64,000 nucleotides of DNA, taken from the NCBI RefSeq assembly GCF_024623785.1, contig NZ_JANKBZ010000006.1, positions 418,356 through 482,355 of the forward strand, read 5' to 3'. The translations under genes and the position numbers were made by a program. The notes below the pieces were generated by a model. It was not told the origin of the DNA, searched no databases, and saw only the letters and a list, made by a program, of their open reading frames with translations. Each line of letters begins with the position of its first letter. Position 1 is the first letter of the stretch. Positions 18,393-27,138 of this stretch are shown piece after piece. The DNA is from Archangium lipolyticum (lineage in GTDB: Bacteria; Myxococcota; Myxococcia; Myxococcales; Myxococcaceae).

Positions 18393-19556
18393 TCAGGCCA
18401 CCTTCCTCAGCCCCTCGGCCACGGAGATGCGCACGGCGCGCATCGCGGGGATGGCCCCGGCCAGCAGCGACACGCCCAGGGCCGCCAGTGCTCCGAACAG
18501 CAACGTGCTCTCGCGCATGAAGTCCTTGGGAATGCCGCCCCCCATCTGCGATCCCACGGCCGCGATGAAGACGTTGATGAGCGGCGGCGCGATGAGCACC
18601 CCGAGCACGGCCGAGGCCAGGCCGATGACCAACGACTCGAAGAGGACGAGCATCACCACCCGCCCGCTCTTGAAGCCCATGGCCCGCAGCGTCGCCAGGT
18701 CGCGCGTGCGCTCGCGCACGCTCATGGCCAGCGTGTTGCCGATGACCAGCAGGATGATGAGCAGGATGACGGTGGACACCACCTGCACCGCGGTGATGAT
18801 GGCCGACAGCATGGAGATGAAGCCCAGCGTGGCGGCGCGCTCGCTCTCGGTGCGCGTGGGGTACGGGCTGTTGGCGAACATGGCGTCCACCGTCGAGGAC
18901 ACCAGCGCCGAGCGCGAGGGGTCCTCCACCCGGAGCATGAAGGCCCCCACCCTGTCCCTTTGATTCTCCGGCATCTTCTCGTTGAGGCAGCGGAAGCCGA
19001 AGAAGAAGGTGGCGGTATCCATGCCGCCGCTGCGCACGTCGTAGATGCCGCGCACGGTGAAGGTCCAGTCGCCCGGGTAGATGGTGCCCTTGAGCGTCAC
19101 CCGCTCCCCCACCTTCCAGCCGTAGCGAGCCGCCAGGTCCTTTCCGATGAGCGCACCACACGGATCCGCCGAGAAGGCCGCCACCTGCTCTGGAGGCACG
19201 GCCACCTCGTCGAACACCTTCATGAAGGAGGGTGGATCCACGAAGGCCGAGCCGAAGAAGTCCTTCTGGGACTCGCCGTACCTGCCGCCGAAGAAGCCAT
19301 AGAAGGTGATGTCGCTCACGCCCGGGACCGCGGCGATGCGCGGCATATAGGACAGCGGCAGATCCTCCGTGATGGACGCCTTGCTGCGGGTGAAGAGCCG
19401 GTCCGCCTGGGCCGCCGTCGCTCCCACGTAGAACAGGTCCACCACCGTGCGCAGGAAGATGAAGGCCATCACCCCCACCGCCCCCGCCAACACCGTGAGG
19501 CCCAGGCGCAACGGATTGCGCAGCAGGTCCTTCCAGACGAGCCGCCCGAACGTCAT
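18393..19556 (-). CDS. ABC transporter permease, MacB/FtsX family (first permease of the operon)
   Basis: 387 residues. The N-terminal helix at about 15-38, the periplasmic domain and three C-terminal helices (from about 255) match its neighbour. The FtsX block ends LLAGAIPAMRAVRISVAEGLRKV. The ATG (19554-19556) overlaps the stop of the ATPase gene by four bases, indicating translational coupling. Sequence divergence from the second permease suggests a heterodimeric pump rather than a recent duplication. Confidence 0.9.
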   Translation of the reverse strand: MTFGRLVWKDLLRNPLRLGLTVLAGAVGVMAFIFLRTVVDLFYVGATAAQADRLFTRSKASITEDLPLSYMPRIAAVPGVSDITFYGFFGGRYGESQKDFFGSAFVDPPSFMKVFDEVAVPPEQVAAFSADPCGALIGKDLAARYGWKVGERVTLKGTIYPGDWTFTVRGIYDVRSGGMDTATFFFGFRCLNEKMPENQRDRVGAFMLRVEDPSRSALVSSTVDAMFANSPYPTRTESERAATLGFISMLSAIITAVQVVSTVILLIILLVIGNTLAMSVRERTRDLATLRAMGFKSGRVVMLVLFESLVIGLASAVLGVLIAPPLINVFIAAVGSQMGGGIPKDFMRESTLLFGALAALGVSLLAGAIPAMRAVRISVAEGLRKVA

Positions 19557-20248
19557 TGCAGCAGCCCCTTCTCCAGGTGCCGCACCAGGTCCGCTCGCTC
19601 GGCGGCATGCGGATCATGCGTCACCATCACCAGCGTCTTGTGCAGCTCGTGGTGCAGCAGCGCGAAGAGATCCAACACCTGCTCGGCCGACTTGCGGTCC
19701 AGGTCTCCCGTGGGCTCGTCCGCGATGAGCAGGTCCGGGTCCGTGACGATGGCCCGGGCGATCGCCACCCGCTGCTGCTCGCCTCCGGACAGCTGTGGCG
19801 GGCGGTGGTTCATCCGGTGCCCCAGGCCCACCACCTCCAGCGCGGCGGCCACGTGCGCGCGGCGCTCCGAGCGAGAGAGCGGCGAGAGCAGCAGCGGCAG
19901 CTCCACGTTCTCCGCCGCCGTGAGCACGGGCAGCAGGTTGTACATCTGGAAGACGAAGCCCACGTGGCCCGCGCGCCAGTCGGACAGCTCCTTGTCGCTC
20001 ATGCGCGCCAGGTCGTGCCCGCCCACCTCCACCACGCCCGTGGTGGGCCGGTCCAACCCGGAGATGAGGTTGAGCAGCGTGGACTTGCCCGAGCCGGACG
20101 GGCCCATGAAGGCCTCGAAGGCCCCCGTCTCGATGTCCAGGTTCACCCCCTCCAGCACGGGCACGACGAGATCGCCGCGCCGGTAGGACTTGGAGACCCC
20201 CCGGAGCCGGATGATGGGAGGCGTCACTTCCATCGGCACGGTGCTCAT
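19553..20248 (-). CDS. ABC transporter ATP-binding protein, LolD/MacB type
   Basis: 231 residues from ATG 20248; upstream in-frame codons are low-complexity shadow sequence. Walker A is GPSGSGKS, the Q-loop is FVFQMYNLLP, the ABC signature is LSGGEQQRVAIARA, Walker B is LLIADEPTGDLD and the switch His is in VTHDP. The length, the MYNLLP Q-loop and the ADEPTGDLD ending are typical of the LolD/FtsE/MacB class. Four-base overlaps join it to the adaptor gene upstream (ATGA at 20245-20248) and to the permease gene downstream. Confidence 0.93.
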   Translation of the reverse strand: MSTVPMEVTPPIIRLRGVSKSYRRGDLVVPVLEGVNLDIETGAFEAFMGPSGSGKSTLLNLISGLDRPTTGVVEVGGHDLARMSDKELSDWRAGHVGFVFQMYNLLPVLTAAENVELPLLLSPLSRSERRAHVAAALEVVGLGHRMNHRPPQLSGGEQQRVAIARAIVTDPDLLIADEPTGDLDRKSAEQVLDLFALLHHELHKTLVMVTHDPHAAERADLVRHLEKGLLQ

Positions 20249-21483
20249 CCGCCCTCCGTCAGCACCTTCACCTTGCGCCCCGTGCGCAGCCGCTCGTCGG
20301 GCGACACCACCACCTGCGTCCCCGGCTTCGGCCCCTGCGCCAGCGCCACCTCGTCCCCCACCTTCTCCCCCACCTGCACCGGCTGGCGCTTCAGCCGCCC
20401 GTCCTGCACCACCCACACCACGGACTGCCCCTCGCTCGGCACCACCGCCGAGGCCGGGACTCGCAGCGCCCCGTCCTTCTTCGTGAGCGCCTCCGGAGGC
20501 AGCTCCTCCTTCAGGAAGGCCACCCGCGAGCCCATGTCCGGCAGCACGCCCGGGGGTATCTCGTCGAACTCCACGTTCACGTCCGCGGTGGCCTTGGAGC
20601 GGTCGATGGCCGGGCGTATCGAGCGCACCTTCCCGGCGAAGGTCCGGTCCGGGTACGCATCCAGGAAGATGAGCGCGGGCTGCCCGACCTCGATGCGCGG
20701 CAGCTGCTCCTCGCTGACCTCGGCTTCCACCTCGAGCGCCCCCAGGTCCACCAGCTCGACGATGCCGCCGATGTTCTCCTGCTCGAGCGCGGCGGGCGCG
20801 AGCACCGCGCCCTCATCCGCCAGCTTGCGCACCACCGTGCCCGGGAAGGGCGCCCGCACCACCGTGTGGGACAGCTGCAGCTCCGCGGCCTCCACCGCGC
20901 GCCGGGCGGCGGTGAGCTGGGCACTCGCGGCCATCTCCTCGGCGGAGGAAGCCTGGGCGAGGGCCTGCGATTCCTCCAGGCTCGCCCGGGTGATGACCTG
21001 CGCCTGTGCCAGCCGCTCGGCCCGGGCCAGGTCGCTCCGTGCCCGCGTCCCCGTGGCCCGGGCGGCGAGGAGCCGCTGCTCGGCCGCCTGGAGCTCGGCA
21101 CGGGCCCGCGCGGCCGTCACACGTGCGTCCCGGTCATCCAGGCGGGCGAGCACCTGCCCCTTCTTCACCGCGTCGCCCTCGTCCACCGCCACCTCCACCA
21201 GGCGGCCCGCCACCTGGGGCGCGATGATGGAGCGCCGGCGCGAGGAGACGAAACCAGCGGCGGAGAGCTCGGTCTGCTGCTCGCCGGGACGGGCCTCACG
21301 AACCTCCGCCACGCGCACGCTGGGGGCTCGACCCACCACCAGCGACCCCACCACCAGGGCGAGCACGACGGCGAGCGCTCCCCACAACAACCACCGGCGT
21401 CCATGTCTCCGCCGGGGGTGGGCCGAACGGTCGATCCGGAGCGCGTCCAACCTCTGGGCCTGCGCCTGCGCCATGGACATCAC
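20245..21483 (-). CDS. periplasmic adaptor (membrane fusion) protein of the MacB-type system
   Basis: 412 residues. A basic N-terminus is followed by one membrane helix (about 31-51). A split lipoyl/barrel-sandwich domain (IIAPQVAGRLVEVAVDEGDAVKKG; VVRAPFPGTVVRKLADEGAV) flanks a long Ala/Glu-rich helical hairpin at about 110-190. Beta-barrel and membrane-proximal domains complete the HlyD/AcrA plan. It should link the two permeases to an outer-membrane factor, and no TolC-like gene is present nearby. First gene of the four-gene operon 20.2-17.2 kb. The next start codon upstream cannot be resolved among three closely spaced Met codons. Confidence 0.92.
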   Translation of the reverse strand: MMSMAQAQAQRLDALRIDRSAHPRRRHGRRWLLWGALAVVLALVVGSLVVGRAPSVRVAEVREARPGEQQTELSAAGFVSSRRRSIIAPQVAGRLVEVAVDEGDAVKKGQVLARLDDRDARVTAARARAELQAAEQRLLAARATGTRARSDLARAERLAQAQVITRASLEESQALAQASSAEEMAASAQLTAARRAVEAAELQLSHTVVRAPFPGTVVRKLADEGAVLAPAALEQENIGGIVELVDLGALEVEAEVSEEQLPRIEVGQPALIFLDAYPDRTFAGKVRSIRPAIDRSKATADVNVEFDEIPPGVLPDMGSRVAFLKEELPPEALTKKDGALRVPASAVVPSEGQSVVWVVQDGRLKRQPVQVGEKVGDEVALAQGPKPGTQVVVSPDERLRTGRKVKVLTEGG

Positions 21484-21722
21484 CCCCGTGCGTCATGAGA
21501 CCTCGGAGAGAAAGGTAGGAGGAGACACAGAGTGTGACTGCATCCTCTGGCTGCCCGTCCCCTCCTCCACCGGGGTGGACGGGCGTTGCTCCCTCCTCAT
21601 GGGAGGGGACGAGTACAGGCCGAGGCGCGCGACCCTGAGTGTTTTCTCCGAGGGGGAGACACGACATGTATGTGACGAGGGAGGGCAAATCCGTGAGGAA
21701 CGACCATGATTGAGGGACGGCG

Positions 21723-21962
21723 ATGATGATCAGCCCGGATGACATCCAGGAAGGAATGACGGTCAGGGACCTGGAAGGCCGGAAGCTCGGCACGGTGGCG
21801 AACGTGGGGGAGACCCACTTCGAGCTGGAGCAGGGATGGCCCGCCCGGCGGGACTACATGGTGCGCTACCACGGAGTGGCGCGCGTGCAGGGCCGGGACG
21901 TGTACCTCTCGCCCGCGCCCACGCCGGTGCCGCCCGAGGACGACCCACCTCCAAACGGTTGA
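21723..21962 (+). CDS. small DUF2171/PRC-barrel-like protein
   Basis: 79 residues, starting MMISPDDIQEGMTVRDLEGRKLGTV. The pattern of a hydrophobic strand, a conserved DxxGxxLG turn, and a later VARVQGRDVYLS strand is that of small PRC-barrel-like proteins, some of which bind partner proteins or RNA. GAGGG lies about six bases upstream of the first ATG. It resembles the product of 11508-11816 in size and layout. Its 3' end lies 4 bases from the convergent DUF2156 gene. Function unknown. Confidence 0.65.
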   Translation: MMISPDDIQEGMTVRDLEGRKLGTVANVGETHFELEQGWPARRDYMVRYHGVARVQGRDVYLSPAPTPVPPEDDPPPNG

Positions 21963-21966
21963 AGCC

Positions 21967-23331
21967 TCAGACGTGCTCGAGTGTCGGGTGGCGGCGCGCC
22001 CAGAAGAGCAGCACCGCCGCCAGGGCCGGCGCGAGCACCGCCACGAACATGACGAGCCAGTCGCCAGGGCCTTGCGCGCGGGGGACGTTGTAGAGGAGCG
22101 CCTCGAGGAGCGTGAGGCACGCATCCCCGGTGATGACCGAGGCCAGCAGCGTGGCGAGCCATGCGCGCCAGCGGCGGACGAGCGAGAAGAGCGCCACCGT
22201 CAGCCCCACGTCGAAGAGCACCCAGCCCCACTGCACGAGCGGTGAGGGGAAGCGGGGCGCGTTGACGGGCAGCGCGAGCAGCACCGTCCAGGGCACCAGC
22301 AGCACGGCGAGCAGCCACACGAGCAGCAGGGGCCGGAGCAGGAGCGTGGCCACGCCGAAGCGCGCGAGGCTTCCCCGGGCGAAGGCGGTGAGGGCGTCGT
22401 ACACGGGCCAGGGCGTGGAGTGCCGGGCGGGCCAGGCCAGGTGGATACGGTCCCACGCATGCGGGCGCAGCCGGGCCTTGAAGGCCCGAAGGCCCTCGAA
22501 GTCGTAGAGGGGTGTGCCGACGGCCCGGGCCGCGCGCAGCCAGCCGGCCACCTCGCCCGCCAGGGGCGCGAGCCCCAGCGTCAGGTAGTTCCGCCCCTCC
22601 GCGGCCGCCGCGCGCATCACCGCGTCCACCAGCAGCTCCGCGGTGCCGTTGGGTGCGTGCCTGTCCCGGAGCAGGTGCTGCACGAACCAGCCGTTGCGCG
22701 CATACACCGGCACCGCCGAGAGGAAGGCCACCACCTCCCCGTCCCGCTCCGCCACGAAGGAGCGGCGCTCCTCGGCCCAGGCGTACGGGGAGAGCTGCAC
22801 CAGGAACCCCATGGGCGCCATGCGCCGGGACCGCAGCCAGCGCTCCATCAGCCGGTCCACCCCGGCCCGCGTCGGGTGGCCGGGGTCCTTCAGCTCGGCG
22901 GGAGCCACCTCGCGAATCCTCACGCCCTTGGCCCGTGCGCGACGCAGCTGCTCGCGCAGGCTCCGGCTCTCGTGGACGCCCTCCTCCCAGCGCCTCGGGT
23001 CCCACACGGGCTGCTCGCCAATGGACAGCCCCTTCAACGGGGCCGCCGCCAGCATGCGCTGCTCGGTGGCGAAGAAGCACAGGCGCCGACCCGACGCGGC
23101 CGCGTGCGCCTCGAAGCGCTCGGCCACCTCGGCGAGGCGCTCCTCGGAGGCGATGGGGGCCCCCGCCACCACCCACGCCTTGCCCGTGTCCACGTACGCC
23201 ACGCACGCGTCCTCGCCGTCGAACCAGTACGAGTACCCCGGCTCCAGCACCTGGAAGGACGTCGCGTTCCACCCGTGCCGCTTGAGCAGCGTCAACATCC
23301 TCTGGTGCTCGTCCTGGATGGCGTCACTCAT
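21967..23331 (-). CDS. DUF2156 / phosphatidylglycerol-lysyltransferase-domain protein with C-terminal membrane helices
   Basis: 454 residues from ATG 23331 (MSDAIQDEHQRM). The first about 300 residues form the double-GNAT-like domain of MprF-type aminoacyl-phosphatidylglycerol synthases and DUF2156 proteins. Segments include YSYWFDGEDACVAYVDTG, FFATEQRML, and a later GFLVQLSPYAWAEERRSFVAERDGEVVAFLSAVPV broken over two strands. Four to five hydrophobic helices follow from about 325 to the end. In MprF the order is reversed, with membrane domain first, so this is a circularly swapped layout. A role in lipid modification is inferred, not shown. Confidence 0.75.
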   Translation of the reverse strand: MSDAIQDEHQRMLTLLKRHGWNATSFQVLEPGYSYWFDGEDACVAYVDTGKAWVVAGAPIASEERLAEVAERFEAHAAASGRRLCFFATEQRMLAAAPLKGLSIGEQPVWDPRRWEEGVHESRSLREQLRRARAKGVRIREVAPAELKDPGHPTRAGVDRLMERWLRSRRMAPMGFLVQLSPYAWAEERRSFVAERDGEVVAFLSAVPVYARNGWFVQHLLRDRHAPNGTAELLVDAVMRAAAAEGRNYLTLGLAPLAGEVAGWLRAARAVGTPLYDFEGLRAFKARLRPHAWDRIHLAWPARHSTPWPVYDALTAFARGSLARFGVATLLLRPLLLVWLLAVLLVPWTVLLALPVNAPRFPSPLVQWGWVLFDVGLTVALFSLVRRWRAWLATLLASVITGDACLTLLEALLYNVPRAQGPGDWLVMFVAVLAPALAAVLLFWARRHPTLEHV

Positions 23332-23512
23332 GCGCGAGTGACCCGAATAGGTCCGGCTCCGTCCGTTCGCAAGGTGAACCCGTGGCCGGGATGGCCGCCC
23401 ACCGGGCGAGGAGGCGCCCTCGTACACCCATCCACACCGGGAGTGCGTGTGACAGAGCGGGCCGGGACGCGGTACATCGAGGCCCTTCCCTTCCTCTCAA
23501 GGAGTGAGTGGG

Positions 23513-24232
23513 TTGAACCCTCGAGATACCTCTCCCCGCCTGAGCCGCCCCGTCGCGGCCGGGCTCGTCCTCTGGGCGCTCGTCGCCCTCCTCCAGCCCG
23601 CGGAGGCTCGCGCCGGCAACGCGCGGCTGCTCACCCTCGACGAAGCCGCCGCCATCAAACACCCCGTCATTGGCCTGCAACGCTCGGCGCTGCCGCTGGC
23701 CCTGGGCTTCGCGCTGGACACCTCCGTCCTGGCGGACCTGGCGCTCACGCCCAACCTGGGACTGCGCTGGGGGGTGGAAGCGGGGCCGCACCGCTTCGTC
23801 GTCGGTGCGCGCTACGCGAAGTTCATGGGCGCCTCGCTCATCTCCGATTTCGTCACCTCCCAGGAGCCCGCGGTGAAGCGCTACGACGCCAGCTTCAGCG
23901 GGCCCAGCTTCTACGCCCTGTATGGCGTGTCGCTCGGCCGGGTGCTGGTGCAGGCCGAGGCGCGTCACTCCCGCTACCAGGCCACCTCCACCTCGGTGAC
24001 GGGCGCGGTGGTGATCAACTTCGCCGGCAACTGGTCCGTGGTGGGTGAGTTCGGCACCGTGCTGCGCGAGGGCCTGCCCCTGCGCGGCGCGGCCGGCATC
24101 CGCTACGCCGGAGAGAACCTCGGCCTCTCGCTCGGGGCCGCCTACGTGGACCTGACCGAGCCCATGCTGCCCTACAACGGCGGCCGCATCCCCGTCATCC
24201 CCGCCTTCGACCTGTCCTGGACCTTCCGATGA
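23513..24232 (+). CDS. outer-membrane beta-barrel-like protein
   Basis: 239 residues when started at TTG 23513, where AAGGAG lies 8 bases upstream. A GTG at 23504 abuts the Shine-Dalgarno and is therefore unlikely. A signal peptide (about residues 9-35, ending AEARA) precedes alternating amphipathic strands with aromatic girdle residues, and the protein ends in FDLSWTFR. This is a pattern of eight- to ten-stranded outer-membrane proteins. No specific family is recognised. The stop overlaps the start of the lipoprotein gene (ATGA), so the two are a translationally coupled pair, probably working in the outer membrane together. Confidence 0.7.
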   Translation: MNPRDTSPRLSRPVAAGLVLWALVALLQPAEARAGNARLLTLDEAAAIKHPVIGLQRSALPLALGFALDTSVLADLALTPNLGLRWGVEAGPHRFVVGARYAKFMGASLISDFVTSQEPAVKRYDASFSGPSFYALYGVSLGRVLVQAEARHSRYQATSTSVTGAVVINFAGNWSVVGEFGTVLREGLPLRGAAGIRYAGENLGLSLGAAYVDLTEPMLPYNGGRIPVIPAFDLSWTFR

Positions 24233-24804
24233 AACGCCAGCTCCTCGCCCTGCTCTGCCCGCTCCTGCTCTCCGCGTGCTCCGCCGAGATCGCCGTGGAG
24301 ACGCCCCCCCAGACGCAGAACATCCCCATCACCTCGGTGGGCGAGCCCGCCTACGTCGAGGTGGCCGTCGACCTGCCCGCGGAGACGCAGGGACTCGACG
24401 TCACCGTGAAGGAGATCAGCGCCACCCTCACGGTGCACAACCCCTCGCAGATGTTCACGCTGAAGACGGTCGGGCGGCTGTCGCTCACCGGCAACGCCAC
24501 GCCGGACTCGCCCGTCTTCTACACCCGGAACAACCTGCCCCCCTACTACGAGACCGCGGAGATCCTCCTGCCGGAGCGTGAATTCGCGCCCGCCTCCCAC
24601 ACGCCGGTGTCCATCAACTCGCCCACGCTGGTGAAGGCCATCGGCCAGAAGCGCATCTGGGTCATCGTGAGCAACACGGTGACGCAGGTGAGGATCGGCA
24701 CTCCGTCATCGCTGGAGATCCAACTGGAGAACATCATCCTGCGCGCCGTCGTCACCAAGCCCTTCCAGGGGCTGGAAGGCGTGCTGGGCCCCGGCGGCCT
24801 CTGA
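24229..24804 (+). CDS. outer-membrane lipoprotein of unknown function
   Basis: 191 residues. A short basic start, hydrophobic core and lipobox LLSAC (Cys 17) define a lipoprotein signal. The residue after Cys is Ser, not Asp, so outer-membrane sorting is expected. The mature part is beta-rich (repeated V-x-V-x-L strands), without a recognised domain. It overlaps the upstream barrel-like gene by four bases and is followed by a hairpin terminator at 24824-24858, so the two genes form a closed transcription unit. Confidence 0.75.
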   Translation: MKRQLLALLCPLLLSACSAEIAVETPPQTQNIPITSVGEPAYVEVAVDLPAETQGLDVTVKEISATLTVHNPSQMFTLKTVGRLSLTGNATPDSPVFYTRNNLPPYYETAEILLPEREFAPASHTPVSINSPTLVKAIGQKRIWVIVSNTVTQVRIGTPSSLEIQLENIILRAVVTKPFQGLEGVLGPGGL

Positions 24805-24823
24805 CGGAAGGGGTAGGAGTGGA

Positions 24824-24858
24824 GGAGCCGGGCCCGAGACCCGCCCGGACCCGGCTCC
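24824..24858 (+). terminator. hairpin terminator after the barrel/lipoprotein pair
   Basis: GGAGCCGGG (24824-24832) pairs perfectly with CCCGGCTCC (24850-24858) around a 17-base loop, 20 bases after the lipoprotein stop. No T-run follows. Confidence 0.55.
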
Positions 24859-24961
24859 CCTCGACGACACGCGGTTCGGGCCCCCCCGACGACCGGCCCG
24901 CGGGGACATTCCTAGCGCACCGGTCTGACAAGTCCCGGGAGCCCGGGTAGGCTCGGGGGCG

Positions 24962-25747
24962 GTGCTCTCGCTCACGATTCTCGCCCTCGCCACCGCCGCG
25001 CCCGGCCTGCCCTCGCACGCCGCGTCTTCCCTCGTGCTCGCCCAGGCGCCCGGAGAGGCCCAGGCGGACCTCGCCCAGGCGCGAGCGCTCGCCAGCGCGC
25101 TGCGCTACGAGGAGGCCGTCGTCGAGTACCAGCGCTACCTGGGCCAGCCGAACCGTCCCACGGCCGAGCGAGCCCAGGCCCTGTTGGAGCTGGGCTTCAT
25201 CCACCTGCTGCTGGACGACGCGGTGAACGCCGAGCAGCGCACCAGCGAGGCGCTGGAGCTGGACGCCTGGGTGCGGCCGCCGGCCGAAGCCCCACAGAAG
25301 CACAAGGACCTGGTGGAGCGGGTGCGCGCGAAGCTGGCCGCCCGGCCCCGGCTGGAGCTGCTGCCGCGCGAGGACGCGAGCCGCCCGAAGCACGTGCGCG
25401 CCACCTTGAAGGATCCGCAGGGCAAGGCGAGCCAGGTGATGCTGCGCCACGCCCTGGTTCCCGGGGGCCCCTACCGCGCCGCGCCCATGGTGTGCCAGGA
25501 GGGCACGTGCGAGGGCGAGCTGCCCTCTCCCAGCCGCGAGGCCTCGTTCACGGCGTGGTACTTCGTCGAGGCGCTCGACGCGCAGGGGAACACGGTGGCG
25601 CGGGCGGCCAACCCGTTGGCGCCGTTGCAGCTCGCCGTCATCGAGCAGCGGCCCTGGTACGAGAGCCCGTGGGTGTACGCGGGAGGAGCGGCGCTGGTGG
25701 TGGGCGCGGCGTCGGTCTTCTTCATCGCCTCCGACCCGCGGAAGTAG
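24962..25747 (+). CDS. secreted/membrane TPR-like protein
   Basis: 261 residues from GTG 24962. A signal peptide (about 1-22) is followed by two TPR-like helical pairs (LASALRYEEAVVEYQRYL; ALLELGFIHLLLDDAVNAEQ), then a beta-rich domain with a disulphide-like pair (MVCQEGTCEGEL). It ends in a membrane helix (about 234-254) with a basic end. This arrangement is common among myxobacterial periplasmic proteins attached to the inner membrane. Function unknown. Its 3' end overlaps the convergent oxygenase-like gene by 26 bases. Confidence 0.7.
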   Translation: MLSLTILALATAAPGLPSHAASSLVLAQAPGEAQADLAQARALASALRYEEAVVEYQRYLGQPNRPTAERAQALLELGFIHLLLDDAVNAEQRTSEALELDAWVRPPAEAPQKHKDLVERVRAKLAARPRLELLPREDASRPKHVRATLKDPQGKASQVMLRHALVPGGPYRAAPMVCQEGTCEGELPSPSREASFTAWYFVEALDAQGNTVARAANPLAPLQLAVIEQRPWYESPWVYAGGAALVVGAASVFFIASDPRK

Positions 25748-26405
25748 CCCGCGCACGCGGCGCGAGCGCGAGGGAGCGGTACACCTTGGATTCGGCGAAG
25801 GTGGGGATGTCCGTGGGGCGCTGGGCCCACCAGTTCATCACCAGGGTGACGCGCAGCCGCGAGGTGCCTGGCAGCTTCCCGGTGGGAATCTGGTTGTCCG
25901 CGTCAAGCACACCGTGGGTGAGGTCCCCGCGGAAGTAGACGAAGCGGTTGGGCCTGGGCATCGCGAGGTCGAAGTCCTGGGTGTTGGGAGCCAGTGACGG
26001 GTTGTCCTCGCAGGGCAGGGCCCTGGTCACCGCGAGCGCCCCGCCGCGGACGCTGTTCATGAACAGCAGGGACGTGAAGCGAGGGTGCACGAGCGGGCCG
26101 CCGCGCAGGGCGAGCTTCTCGTCGCGGTCCTGGTGGAAATCCACCTGCACGTCGGTGGTGCGCATGCGGGAGAACCACCACTCGACACCGGCGAGGCCCC
26201 GGCGCAGGGGCACACGCGGGCGCAGTTCGAGGATGACCTGCTCCACGACATTGGAGGGCTCGCCGAGGTCGAACCAGAAGGTCGTCTGGTAGGTCTGGCG
26301 CAGGCGCTCGGTGCCCAGGGCGCGGACCTTCCGCCACAGGCGGGCGAAGTCCGGGTCGGGCAGGGCATGGTCATGGATGTGGACGAGGGGAGCGCGGGCA
26401 GGCAT
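25722..26405 (-). CDS. 2-oxoglutarate/Fe(II) oxygenase-like protein
   Basis: 227 residues from ATG 26405; a GTG nine bases upstream is the alternative. The double-stranded beta-helix iron site can be traced: HxD in VDFHQDRDE (about residue 95), a distal His in GDLTHGVLD (about 165), and an Arg nine to ten residues before the MNWW strand (RLRVTLVMNWW) that could bind the 2-oxoglutarate carboxylate. The order and spacing fit Fe/2OG dioxygenases, but the family is divergent. The substrate is unknown. It stands alone and its tail overlaps the preceding rightward gene by 26 bases. Confidence 0.6.
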   Translation of the reverse strand: MPARAPLVHIHDHALPDPDFARLWRKVRALGTERLRQTYQTTFWFDLGEPSNVVEQVILELRPRVPLRRGLAGVEWWFSRMRTTDVQVDFHQDRDEKLALRGGPLVHPRFTSLLFMNSVRGGALAVTRALPCEDNPSLAPNTQDFDLAMPRPNRFVYFRGDLTHGVLDADNQIPTGKLPGTSRLRVTLVMNWWAQRPTDIPTFAESKVYRSLALAPRARATSAGRRR

Positions 26406-26437
26406 GGCGGGCACGACTCTAGTCAGGTCGTCGGCAA

Positions 26438-26605
26438 GTGCCAGGAGGTGGCGCGCACCATCTACACGGCCACGACCGGCTCGGCCAGAAGCCCGAGTAC
26501 ATCGCGTTCAGAGCCTTGAACAAGCACCAGTTCATCGCTTTCGACCTGCCGAATGGCAAAAGCCATTCCATCACGCACAATGGCTATCTCGTCTTCACGC
26601 GATAG
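26438..26605 (+). pseudogene. C-terminal remnant of an unidentified protein (possible toxin tail)
   Basis: An open frame of 55 codons (nominal GTG 26438) ends at TAG 26603. From about 26480 on it encodes a protein-like sequence, with segments GHDRLGQKPEYIAF and KHQFIAFDLPNG and the ending HNGYLVFTR. Its base composition is lower in GC than the flanks and no credible start codon with a ribosome site is present. It looks like the last third of a domain whose 5' part was lost at the junction with the oxygenase-gene spacer. Because an unrelated, equally AT-richer small gene follows 56 bases later, a toxin-tail/immunity arrangement is possible. I recognise no toxin family. Confidence 0.4.
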
Positions 26606-26661
26606 ATGGAGTCGAGTGGCAGATCGTGCAAAGCCCCTGAATCTCCCCAAGGAGATGTTCA

Positions 26662-27009
26662 TTGTCCGGCCAGTCATTGAATCAGAGCAAGCTACTCAAC
26701 TACCTGATGCGAGTCCGCGGAGATATGCAGGCAGGGAGACTGAGCATGCATATCGGAGAGCCCAATGTGGATCGATTCTGGGGACTCCTCATCGGTTACC
26801 ATACATGCCAACTCAATCACGGCGTGAAGGATCTGGAGTACTACCAATTCATCGATTGGTTGACCGAGAAAGGCGAGTACCCAACCGAAGGCTGGGCGGC
26901 GAAATACCTGCGGGACTGCGGTGGAGATCCCGAGCAGGCCATCCGCAAGTACCTCGACTTTGTCGCCGAGTTCCTGGCCTCGCGTCGGCAGGAGACGGCA
27001 GGGAGATGA
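26662..27009 (+). CDS. small soluble protein of unknown function (immunity-like)
   Basis: 115 residues from TTG 26662, chosen because AAGGAG lies exactly 7 bases upstream. Other frames here lack that fit. The product is all-helical and acidic-aromatic, with WGLLIGYHTC, LEYYQFIDWLTEKGEYP and DPEQAIRKYLDFVAEFL. The gene has markedly lower GC (near 52%) than the region average, a sign of recent acquisition. Size, helical nature and position after a protein-tail remnant are like immunity genes stranded after loss of the toxin. No family match is claimed. Confidence 0.6.
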   Translation: MSGQSLNQSKLLNYLMRVRGDMQAGRLSMHIGEPNVDRFWGLLIGYHTCQLNHGVKDLEYYQFIDWLTEKGEYPTEGWAAKYLRDCGGDPEQAIRKYLDFVAEFLASRRQETAGR

Positions 27010-27023
27010 TGGGTTGCGCCGCT

Positions 27024-27058
27024 CCCTCTCCCTCTGGGAGAGGGCTGGGGTGAGGGTC
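27024..27058 (-). repeat. dispersed palindromic intergenic repeat, copy 4
   Basis: 35 bases matching, in reverse orientation, the unit at 592-626: palindrome CCCTCTCCCTCTGGGAGAGGG then CTGGGGTGAGGGTC (together slightly varied). It lies 15 bases after the stop of the immunity-like gene. Confidence 0.8.
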
Positions 27059-27138
27059 TTCCCCAGGAACGGAGGAGGAGCCGGAGTGTCCGGCGCCTCT
27101 CTCGTGGGACCTACAGGCTACATCGAGCGCCACCTCCT

